Source: F1-120-MAGs238 sp964484185 (lineage in GTDB: Bacteria > Planctomycetota > Phycisphaerae > Phycisphaerales > UBA1924). From it: a stretch of 64,000 nt of DNA. The position numbers and the translations under genes were made by a program. Shown here in pieces: positions 34,226-43,155 of the stretch. The stretch is from NCBI GenBank assembly GCA_964484185.1, contig CAZAEQ010000010.1, forward strand, positions 1 through 64,000, written 5' to 3'. Each line of letters opens with the position of its first letter. The stretch's first letter is position 1. The notes below the pieces were generated by a model. The model was not told where the DNA came from, did not search any database, and saw nothing but the letters and a program-made list of their open reading frames with translations.

Positions 34226-36085
34226 TTATGGGCAGCCCACCGAGAAAGCGTCAACGAAGTCGAGGTAATCGAAGAAGTCGATGACCGAGTCGCCGTTGAA
34301 GTCCGCTGTGGGTCCATTTGCCGAGAACACATCGACAAAGTCGAGGTAGTCGAAGAAGTCGATCACTCCATCGGCATTAAAGTCAGCGGCACAGAGGTTC
34401 AACTCTCCAAGGTCCATCAACGCCGGCTCAGATTTCCCCGTCAGTTCCCATTGCTGACGAAGGATCATGCCGGCATCGTTAGTGGTGTTTTCACTTTCAA
34501 GGAACTCGATGTATTCCTTTGAAGTCGTCTGGTAGAAGACACGCACTTCCACGCGGCTGGCACCCACCGGGATCGGAAAATTCGTATCGTCCCAGTACTG
34601 GCCGTCTGCATACGTCGCGCCAACCGGAGCGGCACGCGCTGCTTCGAACTCTGCATTCGTGAAACCACGCGGCGGGATTCGATTGTCTTTTACAACCATG
34701 TTGTTAATTGCATGATGGAAACTCTCGCCCTCTGGCTTACCTGTGAGGTTCGCCATAAACGCGTCCATTCCCTGCACGTTCTCGTATACCTTTGTATCAG
34801 CAGTGGTCAGCACTGCCGTCACATTGTCATAGTTGCCGTGCTCTTGCACCAGCGCGTTCGATCCATCAAAGTACTTCACGTTGATCCACATGCGTCGACC
34901 TTCGTGATACCCAGTCGGCAGCTTGTGACCGCTCTGATTGATGATTCTGACTTTGAGCTGGCCTGACTCCTTTGTAACTTCAAGGTCGCCCGCGGCCGCG
35001 AGCATTCCCTTGGCACGATCGATCGATGCCGCGACTGTCGCGGCTGTCAACGAGGTCGCTTCATCCGGATATAGATTTCTCACAGCGCGAAGTACCCAGG
35101 TGTTTCCGCCATTAAAGAAGTGTTGCGGCATATTGGTGCGGAGTTCTGCCAGAATCGGATTAGCGACATGCCCTGTTGCGGTCGGCATGTGACAACTCTG
35201 GCACGATGAAACAAGCGGGTCGTCGCCGCCAAAACGTCCCTGCATGTTGATCGGTGCATCTGCAAATGCGGAATATTTCCATTCCGAATACGTCCGGTCC
35301 AATGGGAACATGTCCTGGCGCTGCAATGTCGGATGTTGCGCATCAAACGGGTTCGGGCGATACGAACCATCGGCCTGTCTGGAGAAGGCTGGATTAGACA
35401 CTTCGTGACATGTGCCACAATGTTCGCTTTTTGCGGCCTGGAATTCAGCCCTGCGCCATTCGTGATAGGTAAACTGTTCGTCGAGCACCAGCGGTCCACG
35501 CCGGCGATCAAGCGGGTCGATGACATAACTTCCGTTTCCGGGCTCAGACGGCGGGAACGTCAATTCGTCAAGTATGAGTTCGTCATCCGCTGGACTCTGC
35601 CCCGGCGTGTAGACTGGGTCAACCATGCGGTGGCAGATGATGCACGAAACGCCATCAAAGTCAATCGGTTCAAGCTGGGCGCCGTCTGGCGGCACCGAGC
35701 GTCCGTTCATCCATCCAACCGGTACGTGACAGCGCAGGCACCATTCGCCCGCGAAATCCGCATCTTGATTTGCAATAGCAATCGCTGCCCACACTGCCGG
35801 ATCGCGGGCCGCCTGGCCCATCATGCTTGCTGACCATGTCGAGTGCGGCTCCGTCGGAGACTCAAACCCACCGTGGCAATACCAGCAGAGCTGGGCATCC
35901 GCGAGAATTTCCTGGAATTCCGTGGGGAGCGATCCGTTGCCAAAGAAGTCGTTCAACGTCGTCGGAATGGTCGCGCGGCTTACCGCGACCGTGACAACCG
36001 CAGCGCCGATCGCCGAACTCCAGAGCACCTCGGGCTTAATGAATCCTTTCATCGACCGATTCAATGTGCTGAAAAGTCTTTGCAC
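34226..36085 (-). CDS. Pentahaem cytochrome c with dockerin-like tail
   Basis: This 619-residue secreted protein has five CxxCH haem-binding motifs: CWYCH, CLRCH, CIICH, CGTCH and CQSCH. Downstream is a beta-rich domain containing SGHKLPTGYHEGRRMWINV, typical of cytochrome c554-like and related multihaem proteins. The last 55 residues are two EF-hand/dockerin-like loops (DFNADGVIDFFDYLDFVD and DFNGDSVIDFFDYLDFVD) ending G-C-P. A signal anchor (SSAIGAAVVTVAVSRA) lies near residue 30. The GTG at 36085 follows GAGGAGA; a TTG at 36103 is in frame. It should carry electrons outside the inner membrane; no partner oxidoreductase is nearby. The tail is shared with two unrelated secreted proteins in the window. 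Confidence 0.88.
   Translation of the reverse strand: MQRLFSTLNRSMKGFIKPEVLWSSAIGAAVVTVAVSRATIPTTLNDFFGNGSLPTEFQEILADAQLCWYCHGGFESPTEPHSTWSASMMGQAARDPAVWAAIAIANQDADFAGEWCLRCHVPVGWMNGRSVPPDGAQLEPIDFDGVSCIICHRMVDPVYTPGQSPADDELILDELTFPPSEPGNGSYVIDPLDRRRGPLVLDEQFTYHEWRRAEFQAAKSEHCGTCHEVSNPAFSRQADGSYRPNPFDAQHPTLQRQDMFPLDRTYSEWKYSAFADAPINMQGRFGGDDPLVSSCQSCHMPTATGHVANPILAELRTNMPQHFFNGGNTWVLRAVRNLYPDEATSLTAATVAASIDRAKGMLAAAGDLEVTKESGQLKVRIINQSGHKLPTGYHEGRRMWINVKYFDGSNALVQEHGNYDNVTAVLTTADTKVYENVQGMDAFMANLTGKPEGESFHHAINNMVVKDNRIPPRGFTNAEFEAARAAPVGATYADGQYWDDTNFPIPVGASRVEVRVFYQTTSKEYIEFLESENTTNDAGMILRQQWELTGKSEPALMDLGELNLCAADFNADGVIDFFDYLDFVDVFSANGPTADFNGDSVIDFFDYLDFVDAFSVGCP
34229..34393 (-). repeat. 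Dockerin-like tail doublet, copy 1 (cytochrome)
   Basis: This codes for two EF-hand-like units of pattern DFNxDxVIDFFDYLDFVD, separated by about 10 residues. The acidic D-x-N-x-D positions fit a calcium-binding loop. Similar tails end the proteins at 40178-42961 and 60750-61919, and the DNA is itself repetitive. Confidence 0.85.
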
Positions 36086-36295
36086 AGTTCTCTCCTCTTC
36101 CAAGTCTTGATATTGCGCCAGACCAAAGGCAGATTCCCTTGCGTCCGAGAACCGAAATGTTCAATGAGCGTACCGCAGGCCTTGCGGCCCACCCCTTACA
36201 TTCGGTAGTCTCGCAAACTCGGTTCGGTAGTTCAAGCCTTGTTGAAATAAATTCCGAGTAAATCCATTTCCGGACGTTTCTGGAATCAATAACTC

Positions 36296-37822
36296 TTACT
36301 TCAAAGTGCCCTTCATCTCACCCAGATCAATAACTGCGCCATTAGGTTGGTAGTAGTCGATTCCCAGCGCGCCGTCCTTCACAGATGTAAACACAAGACA
36401 CGAGCGTCCCATTCTCCTGGCATAGAGAATATCCGCGAGCGATGGCCCGGCATAAATGCGATTGCTCATCGATTGTGCATGAAAGTGATAATGTGCCAAA
36501 GTTCTATCGCTTGCGGCGATCATGTCGTCACTGGCAATAAATTGAGTGTCGCCAGCTCGTTGTGCCGGACGTGGCGGATAGAGCACCGCCGAGAATTGTG
36601 CCGGAGCTTCAGAAATATCTGCAACTCGCAACACTCCTCCATATTCCGTTGTCGTATCGCGTCTGTCCAACTCTGCGTGCCGCAGCATCTGAGCTGGGAG
36701 GGTTGATTCCTTCAGTGCCTCGTCGAGCACCAGGATTGTCAGAAAGTCGCCCCAGCGAAGCTTGTCATCCCAGGCGTCGACCTGCTCCTGATACACCCGT
36801 CCAGAATTTGGTGTTTCGTTTGACCGTGTATTCTTTTCGCGTTTTTCCAATCGCGCCAGCAACTCAGATTTGAGTTCGGCCCGGCTGAGGTTTAACCACC
36901 CCCCCTGGTGAATGGCCGCCCAGCGAATCGGTTCAATATGCCGAAGCTGCAGGGGGCCGGTCACATCAAAGTTGGTTTTCGCAACTGCTGATGCCGCTTC
37001 TGCCCACCACGCGACATTCTCAGCCTTCTTCTCATTCCGAAGTGCGATCGCCCATTTCAGTTCCTCGCCTGTAAGCGGGATCGCGCGAAGCTCGCCAAAG
37101 CATGTCTGCAGACAGGTGAGAACAGTATCGTTCGCGATGCCTTTCGACTTCAGCTCTGTTACCAGCCTCACGCGCATGATGCCATCCGCATCAAGTCGTC
37201 CCAGCAGATCCCATGCATCTGTCCGCATGCGATCCTGCCAGTTCACTCCATATGTTTCCTCGGCTGGCGGCGGCGACACAAACACATCAAACACAAGCTG
37301 CTCAACTGCGACTCCATTGGCAAGCCTGTCCAGTGCAACTCGCTCAGACCGCAACGCATCTGTCACTCCCTCAACACGCTGACTGTAACTGCGCACAAGC
37401 GCCGGAATGAAATCGCTCCAACCGCGCGACCCAGCAACATCTGATATCAACGTCACCATCGTTCTGCTGCGTTCACGCGGCAGCATCAGCTTGGCCATGT
37501 TCTTCGCATCCGCCGCTTCCGCCGCATCGGTCGAATCCAGCAATTTCCCCATGATCCGGAGCCGAAGCTCCAGCGGCGTTGCTGACGACCACACCAGGTC
37601 CTTCATCGCTTCACGAGTCATCTGCCGGTCAGGCGTTCCCGGCTCGCCGAGTTTCCACGCTTCATCGAGCGCTTCCACTCGATTGTTTACGCTTAACCCA
37701 GGATTCCGCATGCGCGTCAGCGGATGATCCGCATCCGGCCGGGTTGACGTTGAACACGAAAACACCGCGCCCGCGGCGACGACAAGTACAGCAACGATTC
37801 CGACACGAGTAAGCCTGTGCAT
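36296..37822 (-). CDS. Lipoprotein of unknown function with a JAMM-like C-terminal motif
   Basis: This 508-residue protein starts with a lipoprotein signal (VGIVAVLVVAAGAVFSC). The middle is helical with no family I recognise. The last 80 residues contain LAHYHFHAQ, followed 12 residues later by PSLADILYAR and then a strand pattern SCLVFTSVKDGALGIDYY. The order H-x-H ... S-x-x-D resembles the metal site of JAB/MPN (JAMM) domains, although the gap is a little longer than usual and I cannot place the distal Glu with certainty. The link to a metallo-isopeptidase fold is inference. It starts 25 bases after kdsB and is probably in its operon. Confidence 0.65.
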   Translation of the reverse strand: MHRLTRVGIVAVLVVAAGAVFSCSTSTRPDADHPLTRMRNPGLSVNNRVEALDEAWKLGEPGTPDRQMTREAMKDLVWSSATPLELRLRIMGKLLDSTDAAEAADAKNMAKLMLPRERSRTMVTLISDVAGSRGWSDFIPALVRSYSQRVEGVTDALRSERVALDRLANGVAVEQLVFDVFVSPPPAEETYGVNWQDRMRTDAWDLLGRLDADGIMRVRLVTELKSKGIANDTVLTCLQTCFGELRAIPLTGEELKWAIALRNEKKAENVAWWAEAASAVAKTNFDVTGPLQLRHIEPIRWAAIHQGGWLNLSRAELKSELLARLEKREKNTRSNETPNSGRVYQEQVDAWDDKLRWGDFLTILVLDEALKESTLPAQMLRHAELDRRDTTTEYGGVLRVADISEAPAQFSAVLYPPRPAQRAGDTQFIASDDMIAASDRTLAHYHFHAQSMSNRIYAGPSLADILYARRMGRSCLVFTSVKDGALGIDYYQPNGAVIDLGEMKGTLK

Positions 37823-37847
37823 GGCACCACTGTAGTCGGGAAATCGC

Positions 37848-38603
37848 TTACTTCCCGCGAAGTGTCCGTGTCACAAACGCTTCATATTGCTCCGATGTGT
37901 CGATCCCTGCATTGTCACAGTTCTGGACCGTGACCGCAATGTCATACCCGTGTTCCAAGATCCGCAATTGCTCCAGCACTTCGGTCCGTTCCAGCGGCGT
38001 TGGGACAAGTGTGAGGTATTTCCTCAGAAACCACCTCCGGTATATATAGAGCCCGACATGCCTGAGTGGATCTTGTTCGTTTGTGCCGCCAACTCGCTGA
38101 TGGGGAATCGCTGCTCGACTGAAATACAGCGCTGTCCCGTTCTTGCGCAAAACCACCTTCACTGTGGCCGACTTCACTACATCATGCCTGCTGGTGAATC
38201 GTGAGGCAACCGTTGCAACCGGACACCGTTCTGGGTCCGCCGACTGAAGACACTCAACTCCAGCATCAATGATCGACGCATCCATGTCCGGTTCGTCGCC
38301 TTGCACATTCACCACAATCGACTCATCGCCCAATTGCAGAATATCCGCCGCCTCCGCCAACCGGCTTGTGCCATTCGGGTGATGCAATCCCGTCATCAGG
38401 CATTCCGCACCAAATCCGCGGCACGCATCCAACACCTCTTTGCTATCCGTGGCAATGACCAAACGATGCAGGCTCTTCGCCTTCTTTGCCGACTCCCACA
38501 CATGCTGAATCAGATATTTACCGGTGCGACTGAGCAAAACCTTCCGTGGCAGCCGCGTGGAAGCAAGCCGCGCGGGGATGACACCTACAACTTCAGCTGG
38601 CAT
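37848..38603 (-). CDS. kdsB: 3-deoxy-manno-octulosonate cytidylyltransferase
   Basis: KdsB activates KDO with CTP to CMP-KDO for lipopolysaccharide inner core. The protein has 251 residues from the ATG at 38603, which follows AGGAGG. Signature segments are VVGVIPARLASTRLPRKVL (nucleotide site), VNVQGDEPDMD (metal-binding), ALYFSRAAIPHQR and RHVGLYIYRR, ending RILEHGYDIAVTVQN. Its presence points to a Gram-negative outer membrane with LPS. Other KDO genes are not in the window. The downstream lipoprotein gene begins 25 bases later. Confidence 0.95.
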   Translation of the reverse strand: MPAEVVGVIPARLASTRLPRKVLLSRTGKYLIQHVWESAKKAKSLHRLVIATDSKEVLDACRGFGAECLMTGLHHPNGTSRLAEAADILQLGDESIVVNVQGDEPDMDASIIDAGVECLQSADPERCPVATVASRFTSRHDVVKSATVKVVLRKNGTALYFSRAAIPHQRVGGTNEQDPLRHVGLYIYRRWFLRKYLTLVPTPLERTEVLEQLRILEHGYDIAVTVQNCDNAGIDTSEQYEAFVTRTLRGK

Positions 38604-38710
38604 CGGCACCTCCTGAGAATACGCCAATCGCGGCGAGTCCTTTTCAGTTTAGGTGTGACAATCGCGTCGAGCGAATTGTGCGGAACATTGCCCAGGCACG
38701 AAACAAAAAC

Positions 38711-39952
38711 TCACTTTGACTTTGGCAACATCGGAAGCAATGGATGCTGGAACGAAACAAACATCGGAATTGGCGGATATTTCAGGCGATAGCGATACCC
38801 CTGGAAATCCTCCGAATTCCAACCGCGCCGATCCATGCCGTATTGAAGCACTTCGCGACACTGCGGAAAATCTGCCATTGCTGAAGTCGCGGCTCCAAGT
38901 CCAAGATCAATGACTGCATCCGGCACCGGGAGCAGGCCCACCGCTCGTCCCTCATGCGGATAGCGCGGCCCACTGGGAAGTTTGCTATATGCCTGAATGG
39001 TCGGATTCATCGCAAATGTCAAAGAGCGGTGCATCCACAGGTCCAGCACCACTTGTTCAACCGGTGTGGAAACAGTAATGCCATGTTCGCCGTACTCGCC
39101 TTCCACTTTTTGGCGAGTACTCATGGTCGCGGGCCATGACCATCCCAGTGTCAAATCTACCGCGTTCCCAAGGCCGACCGCACCTTCTGGAAGTTCAAAC
39201 CGTTTGTTGGTTCGGTCAATCAAGGTTGTCCGCAGTTGTGGCACGGGTCGTGAACAGAAATCTGGCAAAATAGGTGAACTCTGTGCATTCCCGCCATTGT
39301 GAAGTGGTGTGACTGCCATGCTATCAGCATCGTCGTTGTTCCACGAATTCGCATCACCAACTGCCCACGGAAGTCCGGGGCGCAAACGTTCGAGGCCACG
39401 AAACCCGCAAATCGTAAATGCTTCGAGGTGTTCGGAATTGCTGCTCGGCATCATGACATGCATGCCAAAGTGCATGCGTGCTCGAACTCCCCATACAGCA
39501 GAATTGCACTGAAATCCTGCCTTGCGCAAGTTTTCGAGTCGCCGATCTGGTGCGCGTTGACTTGAGCCCGCGACCATGATGTCGAGGGTGCCACGATCGC
39601 CCGAGTGCTTGCGTACCAGTTTCTCAAAGTCATCAAATGCTCGCCAGACAGTCTCTACCGATTTTTCAGTTGCCCCTCCCTGACGCATCGCGGCTAGTAG
39701 TGCTGTCATTCTCCGGCGCCCTGGAACGTGCACCACCGAGCTGGCTATCTCTTCATCACGGACAATCCGTGATATCTTCCATGTTAGAGTTTTGTCCAGG
39801 TTGTAGCGGCGGGAAACCGCTTGTGGGGCTGCAAAGTCATCACCGGTCTGGTCTACCAGATCAAGCAAGGCACTTCGAAGACTACCCATTGTGACTTTGG
39901 CTTCTTCGAGAAACTGGCCTGATGGTTCAGAATTGGGGAAAGTTGTTGTCAT
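38711..39952 (-). CDS. Unrecognised 413-residue protein with possible N-terminal HTH
   Basis: I do not recognise this protein. Residues about 20-75 are helical with a spacing like a winged helix (LLDLVDQTGDDFAAPQAVSRRYNLDKTL, here split as two helices, then KISRIVRDEEIASSVVHVPG), so DNA binding is possible. The rest is a mixed alpha/beta region of some 330 residues with no known motif, including VEQVVLDLWMHRSL and FQGYRYRLKYPPIPMFV. No signal peptide is present. A well-formed promoter (39980-40008) drives it and gives a leader of only about 20 bases. It is divergent from the large secreted protein gene, so it could regulate that gene; this is inference. Confidence 0.6.
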   Translation of the reverse strand: MTTTFPNSEPSGQFLEEAKVTMGSLRSALLDLVDQTGDDFAAPQAVSRRYNLDKTLTWKISRIVRDEEIASSVVHVPGRRRMTALLAAMRQGGATEKSVETVWRAFDDFEKLVRKHSGDRGTLDIMVAGSSQRAPDRRLENLRKAGFQCNSAVWGVRARMHFGMHVMMPSSNSEHLEAFTICGFRGLERLRPGLPWAVGDANSWNNDDADSMAVTPLHNGGNAQSSPILPDFCSRPVPQLRTTLIDRTNKRFELPEGAVGLGNAVDLTLGWSWPATMSTRQKVEGEYGEHGITVSTPVEQVVLDLWMHRSLTFAMNPTIQAYSKLPSGPRYPHEGRAVGLLPVPDAVIDLGLGAATSAMADFPQCREVLQYGMDRRGWNSEDFQGYRYRLKYPPIPMFVSFQHPLLPMLPKSK

Positions 39953-39979
39953 TGTACGTACAGACGCCTATTTAAGCGG

Positions 39980-40008
39980 AGTATACCTAGTTTACGGCCG
40001 CTTCGCAA
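39980..40008 (-). promoter_or_regulatory. Sigma-70-type promoter for the 413-residue protein gene
   Basis: On the minus strand TTGCGA (40008-40003) and TATACT (39985-39980) are separated by 17 bases. Transcription would start near 39973, about 20 bases before the ATG at 39952. Confidence 0.55.
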
Positions 40009-40049
40009 CCTCAATCCAAGATTTCTCATGAGAAAGTGCAAGAATTTAC

Positions 40050-40078
40050 TTGCAAGACGAGTTATGACCCGGTAGAAT
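40050..40078 (+). promoter_or_regulatory. Sigma-70-type promoter for the large secreted protein gene
   Basis: TTGCAA (40050-40055) and TAGAAT (40073-40078) are spaced by exactly 17 bases. The predicted start of transcription near 40085 leaves a leader of about 93 bases. It is back to back with the promoter at 39980-40008. Confidence 0.5.
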
Positions 40079-40177
40079 CTGCCGATGTGCTCATTTAGCG
40101 GCGTTGTTCACTGATCAAAAGTCAGGCCGCGTTTCCGGGCGTAACCCGTCTTTTGGTCGTCAAATTGGAGATTTGAA

Positions 40178-42961
40178 ATGAATAGTCTGAATCGTTGCCT
40201 CGTTCTTGCCCTACTCGTTGGTACAGCTGGAGTTGCATCTGCTGTTCCCAGCCTCACCTCACTCGGTAGCGGCACACCGCTTGGAGTGACCAACAGTCTG
40301 TCAGGAACCTACTACATTGGCGGCAGCGGCTTGTCTACTGGAGCTGCAGCTCGCTGGACTCTCACAGGCACCACCTTGACTGCCACCGAGATTGGTGGCA
40401 ATGGTGGTGGTCCAATTTCTGCTGATGGTTTGTTTCAGGTTGCTAGCACTCTGAACACCGGGCCTCAGATCTTCGGAAACACAGCAGCCGGCGTCACTCC
40501 CGCTTTCAACCCTAATCCAACCCTCATTCCTTCAACAACTCTGCCCGCGGCGACTGAATCCGTCAGTCGGCGTTGGAGTTCGGCAAGCAACACCATTCAG
40601 TCGCTGGGTGGCCTTCCGATCGTTCCCAGCCTGATCGCCTACGGCTCCAGTTCAAACGGTGGTACGTCCGGATCGTTCCTCACTGGTAACGGCATTTCCG
40701 CGACTGGCCAATTTATCGTTGGTCTCGGCTACGTCTGCACCTACAACAACGCAGGTACCGCCGTCAGCGCAAACACCTTCCGTTGGCGTCCCTGGCTTTG
40801 GGATGCGAGCGCAAACGCTGGTGCAGGTGGCATGACGATTCTGCCTACGCCGTTCAAAACCACTGCTGGGCAGACCAATCTCCGCCGCACAGGCAATGCT
40901 TATGCTGTCAGCTCTGATGGACTTGTTGTTGCCGGTGCGACAGAGCACAACGTCGGCGCAACTCCCGGCCCCGATGTTGACGGCGGTCGCCTAGTCGTTT
41001 GGCGTTGGGATGGCGCGAACTACGTCATGAGCTACCTCGACACAGGCTTTGACGGCAGCGGATTCCCCAAGTACATCTCCTCCACGCCTAGCAGCATGGC
41101 CATGAACTCCGCTGGCACGATCATCGCTGCCCGCGGTCCCGATGGCATCACAAAGTGGGTCTGGAACGGTATTTCTTGGGGCGCTCCGATCGTCATCGGT
41201 TCCAACCTCACAACTCCCGCTACTTGGCTTCCCGCGGCAGTCACGAGCTGCGGAGTCCCACCAACCATCGGTGGCGTGATCTGTATGTCCGAAGACGGCA
41301 ACACCATCGGCGGCACCGCTGTCTACAGCACCTGCGGCAGCTTCATGACCGGCGGGTTCATCTGGCACGCTTCCGACAATCTCATCCAGGACTGGTATGA
41401 CTACAACGTCGCGCTCGGTACTCCTGGTTGCGCAACCGGCGGCTTCTTCGGACCCATCGGCGACCTTGGCGATCCAAGCAAGGGCCTCCCGGTCCTTGGT
41501 AACCCGATCGCAATCTCACCTGACGGCAGCGCAATCGTCGGCAATCAGGGCGGCACACAGCGAATCGTCGGCGCACCACCGTGGATCTGGCAGGCATCAG
41601 GCGGCGCTGGCTGCACCAGTGCGGTTATCACCAACAATCCCGTTGCTACAACTAACTACTCAGCCTGTACGTCCGCCATCATTCTGAACGTCGCCGCCGC
41701 CGGCACACCGCCTCTCTCGTACCAGTGGTACAAGAACGGCGTGCCGCTTTCCGATGGCCCCAGCGGTTTTGGTTCCAACATCACAGGCGCAACGTCCTTC
41801 CAGTTCCGTATCACTCCTCCCGCTGGCGTCACCCTTTCCACTAGCGAAGTTGGCAACTACTCCTGCACCGTCACTGGTTCATGTGGTTCACCCGCAGTGA
41901 GCACTACCGCTGTCGTCCAGCTTGATCCAGCATTTCCCCCCGCAGCAAACGATACTTGCGCAGGTGCAACGGTTGTCGGCATGGGTACAAACGTCCTCGC
42001 TCCGGCTCAGATCCCATGTGGCGCATATGCCCCAGACCCACTCCTTTTCTCCACTTGCCAGGCATCTAAGGCCGACCTTTGGTTCAGCTTTACTCCCGCT
42101 GCCAGCGGCAACTTCCGCATCGAAACCTGCGGCGCAAGCTATGACACCGTATTGAGCGTCTTCGACGGCTGCGGCGGCAACGAACTCGTTTGCAACGACA
42201 ACGTCGATCCCAACACCGGCCCCACATGTTCGTCTACTCGTAGCCGCATTAACCCCTTCGCCCTCATTGGCGGCCAGACCTACCTGATCAGCGTCAGCGC
42301 CTTGAACACCGCTTCGCTCTTCAGCTCCTCGACTCTCAATCTCTCCATCACGGCGGCACCGACCGTTCCTTCAAACGATGAATGCACCGCTGCACTCGCT
42401 GTTTCAACCGGCACCACACCATTCAACACCACAGAAGCCCTTGCCACCGGCGGCCTCGGCGCGCTTCCCTGTGCAGCTTCCGCAAACCTCTCACGCGACC
42501 TCTGGTACTCATTCACTCCTTCACACGCTGGCAAGCTCACCGCTTCAACCTGCCCGCAAGGCCTTGCTTCCGGCGGCTACTCACTGATGAACAACACCGT
42601 ACTTGCAATCTACGATGCAGCGTGCGGCAACGTTGTTGCTTGCAACGACAATCTGCCTGCAACTCCAGGCTGCGGTGCTCAGCTCAGCTCTATCTCAAAC
42701 ATCAGCACCACCATCGGCGTCCCGGTCTACATTCGCGTCTCCGGCACCAACGCCACAACCTTTGGCCAGGGTCAGCTGACACTCACACTCTCCTGTGCAG
42801 CAGATTTCAATAACGATGGCGTCATCGACTTCTTCGATTACCTCGATTTCGTCGACGCCTTCAGCTCCGGCCTTCTCACTGCTGACTTCAACGGCGACAC
42901 CGTCATCGACTTCTTTGACTACCTCGACTTCGTTGATGCTTTCAGCGCTGGCTGTGCATAA
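40178..42961 (+). CDS. Large secreted HAF/Ig-like protein with dockerin-like tail
   Basis: This 927-residue exported protein has a signal peptide (CLVLALLVGTAGVASA) after an ATG with GGAG upstream. Residues about 25-470 form a propeller-like series with HAF-type turns (YAVSSDGLVVAGATEHN, ISPDGSAIVGNQGG, SEDGNTIGGTAV). Then comes an Ig-like domain (PPLSYQWYKNGVPLSDG, VGNYSCTVTG). Next are two repeats of about 140 residues starting N-D-x-C-x-x-A, each with D-L-W-F/Y-S-F-T-P and D-x-V-L-S/A-x-F/Y-D pre-peptidase-like features. The final 55 residues are the EF-hand/dockerin doublet ending G-C-A. It is probably surface-displayed or matrix-associated; function is not known. A strong terminator follows. 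Confidence 0.82.
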   Translation: MNSLNRCLVLALLVGTAGVASAVPSLTSLGSGTPLGVTNSLSGTYYIGGSGLSTGAAARWTLTGTTLTATEIGGNGGGPISADGLFQVASTLNTGPQIFGNTAAGVTPAFNPNPTLIPSTTLPAATESVSRRWSSASNTIQSLGGLPIVPSLIAYGSSSNGGTSGSFLTGNGISATGQFIVGLGYVCTYNNAGTAVSANTFRWRPWLWDASANAGAGGMTILPTPFKTTAGQTNLRRTGNAYAVSSDGLVVAGATEHNVGATPGPDVDGGRLVVWRWDGANYVMSYLDTGFDGSGFPKYISSTPSSMAMNSAGTIIAARGPDGITKWVWNGISWGAPIVIGSNLTTPATWLPAAVTSCGVPPTIGGVICMSEDGNTIGGTAVYSTCGSFMTGGFIWHASDNLIQDWYDYNVALGTPGCATGGFFGPIGDLGDPSKGLPVLGNPIAISPDGSAIVGNQGGTQRIVGAPPWIWQASGGAGCTSAVITNNPVATTNYSACTSAIILNVAAAGTPPLSYQWYKNGVPLSDGPSGFGSNITGATSFQFRITPPAGVTLSTSEVGNYSCTVTGSCGSPAVSTTAVVQLDPAFPPAANDTCAGATVVGMGTNVLAPAQIPCGAYAPDPLLFSTCQASKADLWFSFTPAASGNFRIETCGASYDTVLSVFDGCGGNELVCNDNVDPNTGPTCSSTRSRINPFALIGGQTYLISVSALNTASLFSSSTLNLSITAAPTVPSNDECTAALAVSTGTTPFNTTEALATGGLGALPCAASANLSRDLWYSFTPSHAGKLTASTCPQGLASGGYSLMNNTVLAIYDAACGNVVACNDNLPATPGCGAQLSSISNISTTIGVPVYIRVSGTNATTFGQGQLTLTLSCAADFNNDGVIDFFDYLDFVDAFSSGLLTADFNGDTVIDFFDYLDFVDAFSAGCA
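42794..42958 (+). repeat. Dockerin-like tail doublet, copy 2
   Basis: This codes for two units of pattern DFNxDxVIDFFDYLDFVD and ends A-G-C-A. At protein level it is almost identical to the cytochrome tail at 34229-34393, in an otherwise unrelated protein. Confidence 0.85.
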
Positions 42962-42987
42962 TCAGTATCTCCCTCTTTAACGCTCAT

Positions 42988-43027
42988 AGCGGCTTCCGGC
43001 ACCGTGCCGGAAGCCGCTGGCGTTTTT
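42988..43027 (+). terminator. Rho-independent terminator after the large secreted protein gene
   Basis: A perfect 15-base inverted repeat (42988-43002 with 43004-43018) is followed by GGCGTTTTTG. It lies 27 bases after the stop codon. Confidence 0.85.
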
Positions 43028-43155
43028 GGGATGCCACCCTTGCCCCTCCCCGCCAGTTGGGCAAATGTCCGCCGCTTTCCGACATGGAATAGCATCTGTT
43101 TCCAAATGCCCATTTCTGGCATCCAATAGGACCTCTATGGTCGAAAGGACTTTCC

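Noticed and set aside
38041..38060. TATATATA string as a dif or promoter site
   Set aside because: It lies inside kdsB and lacks the symmetric Xer-binding arms.
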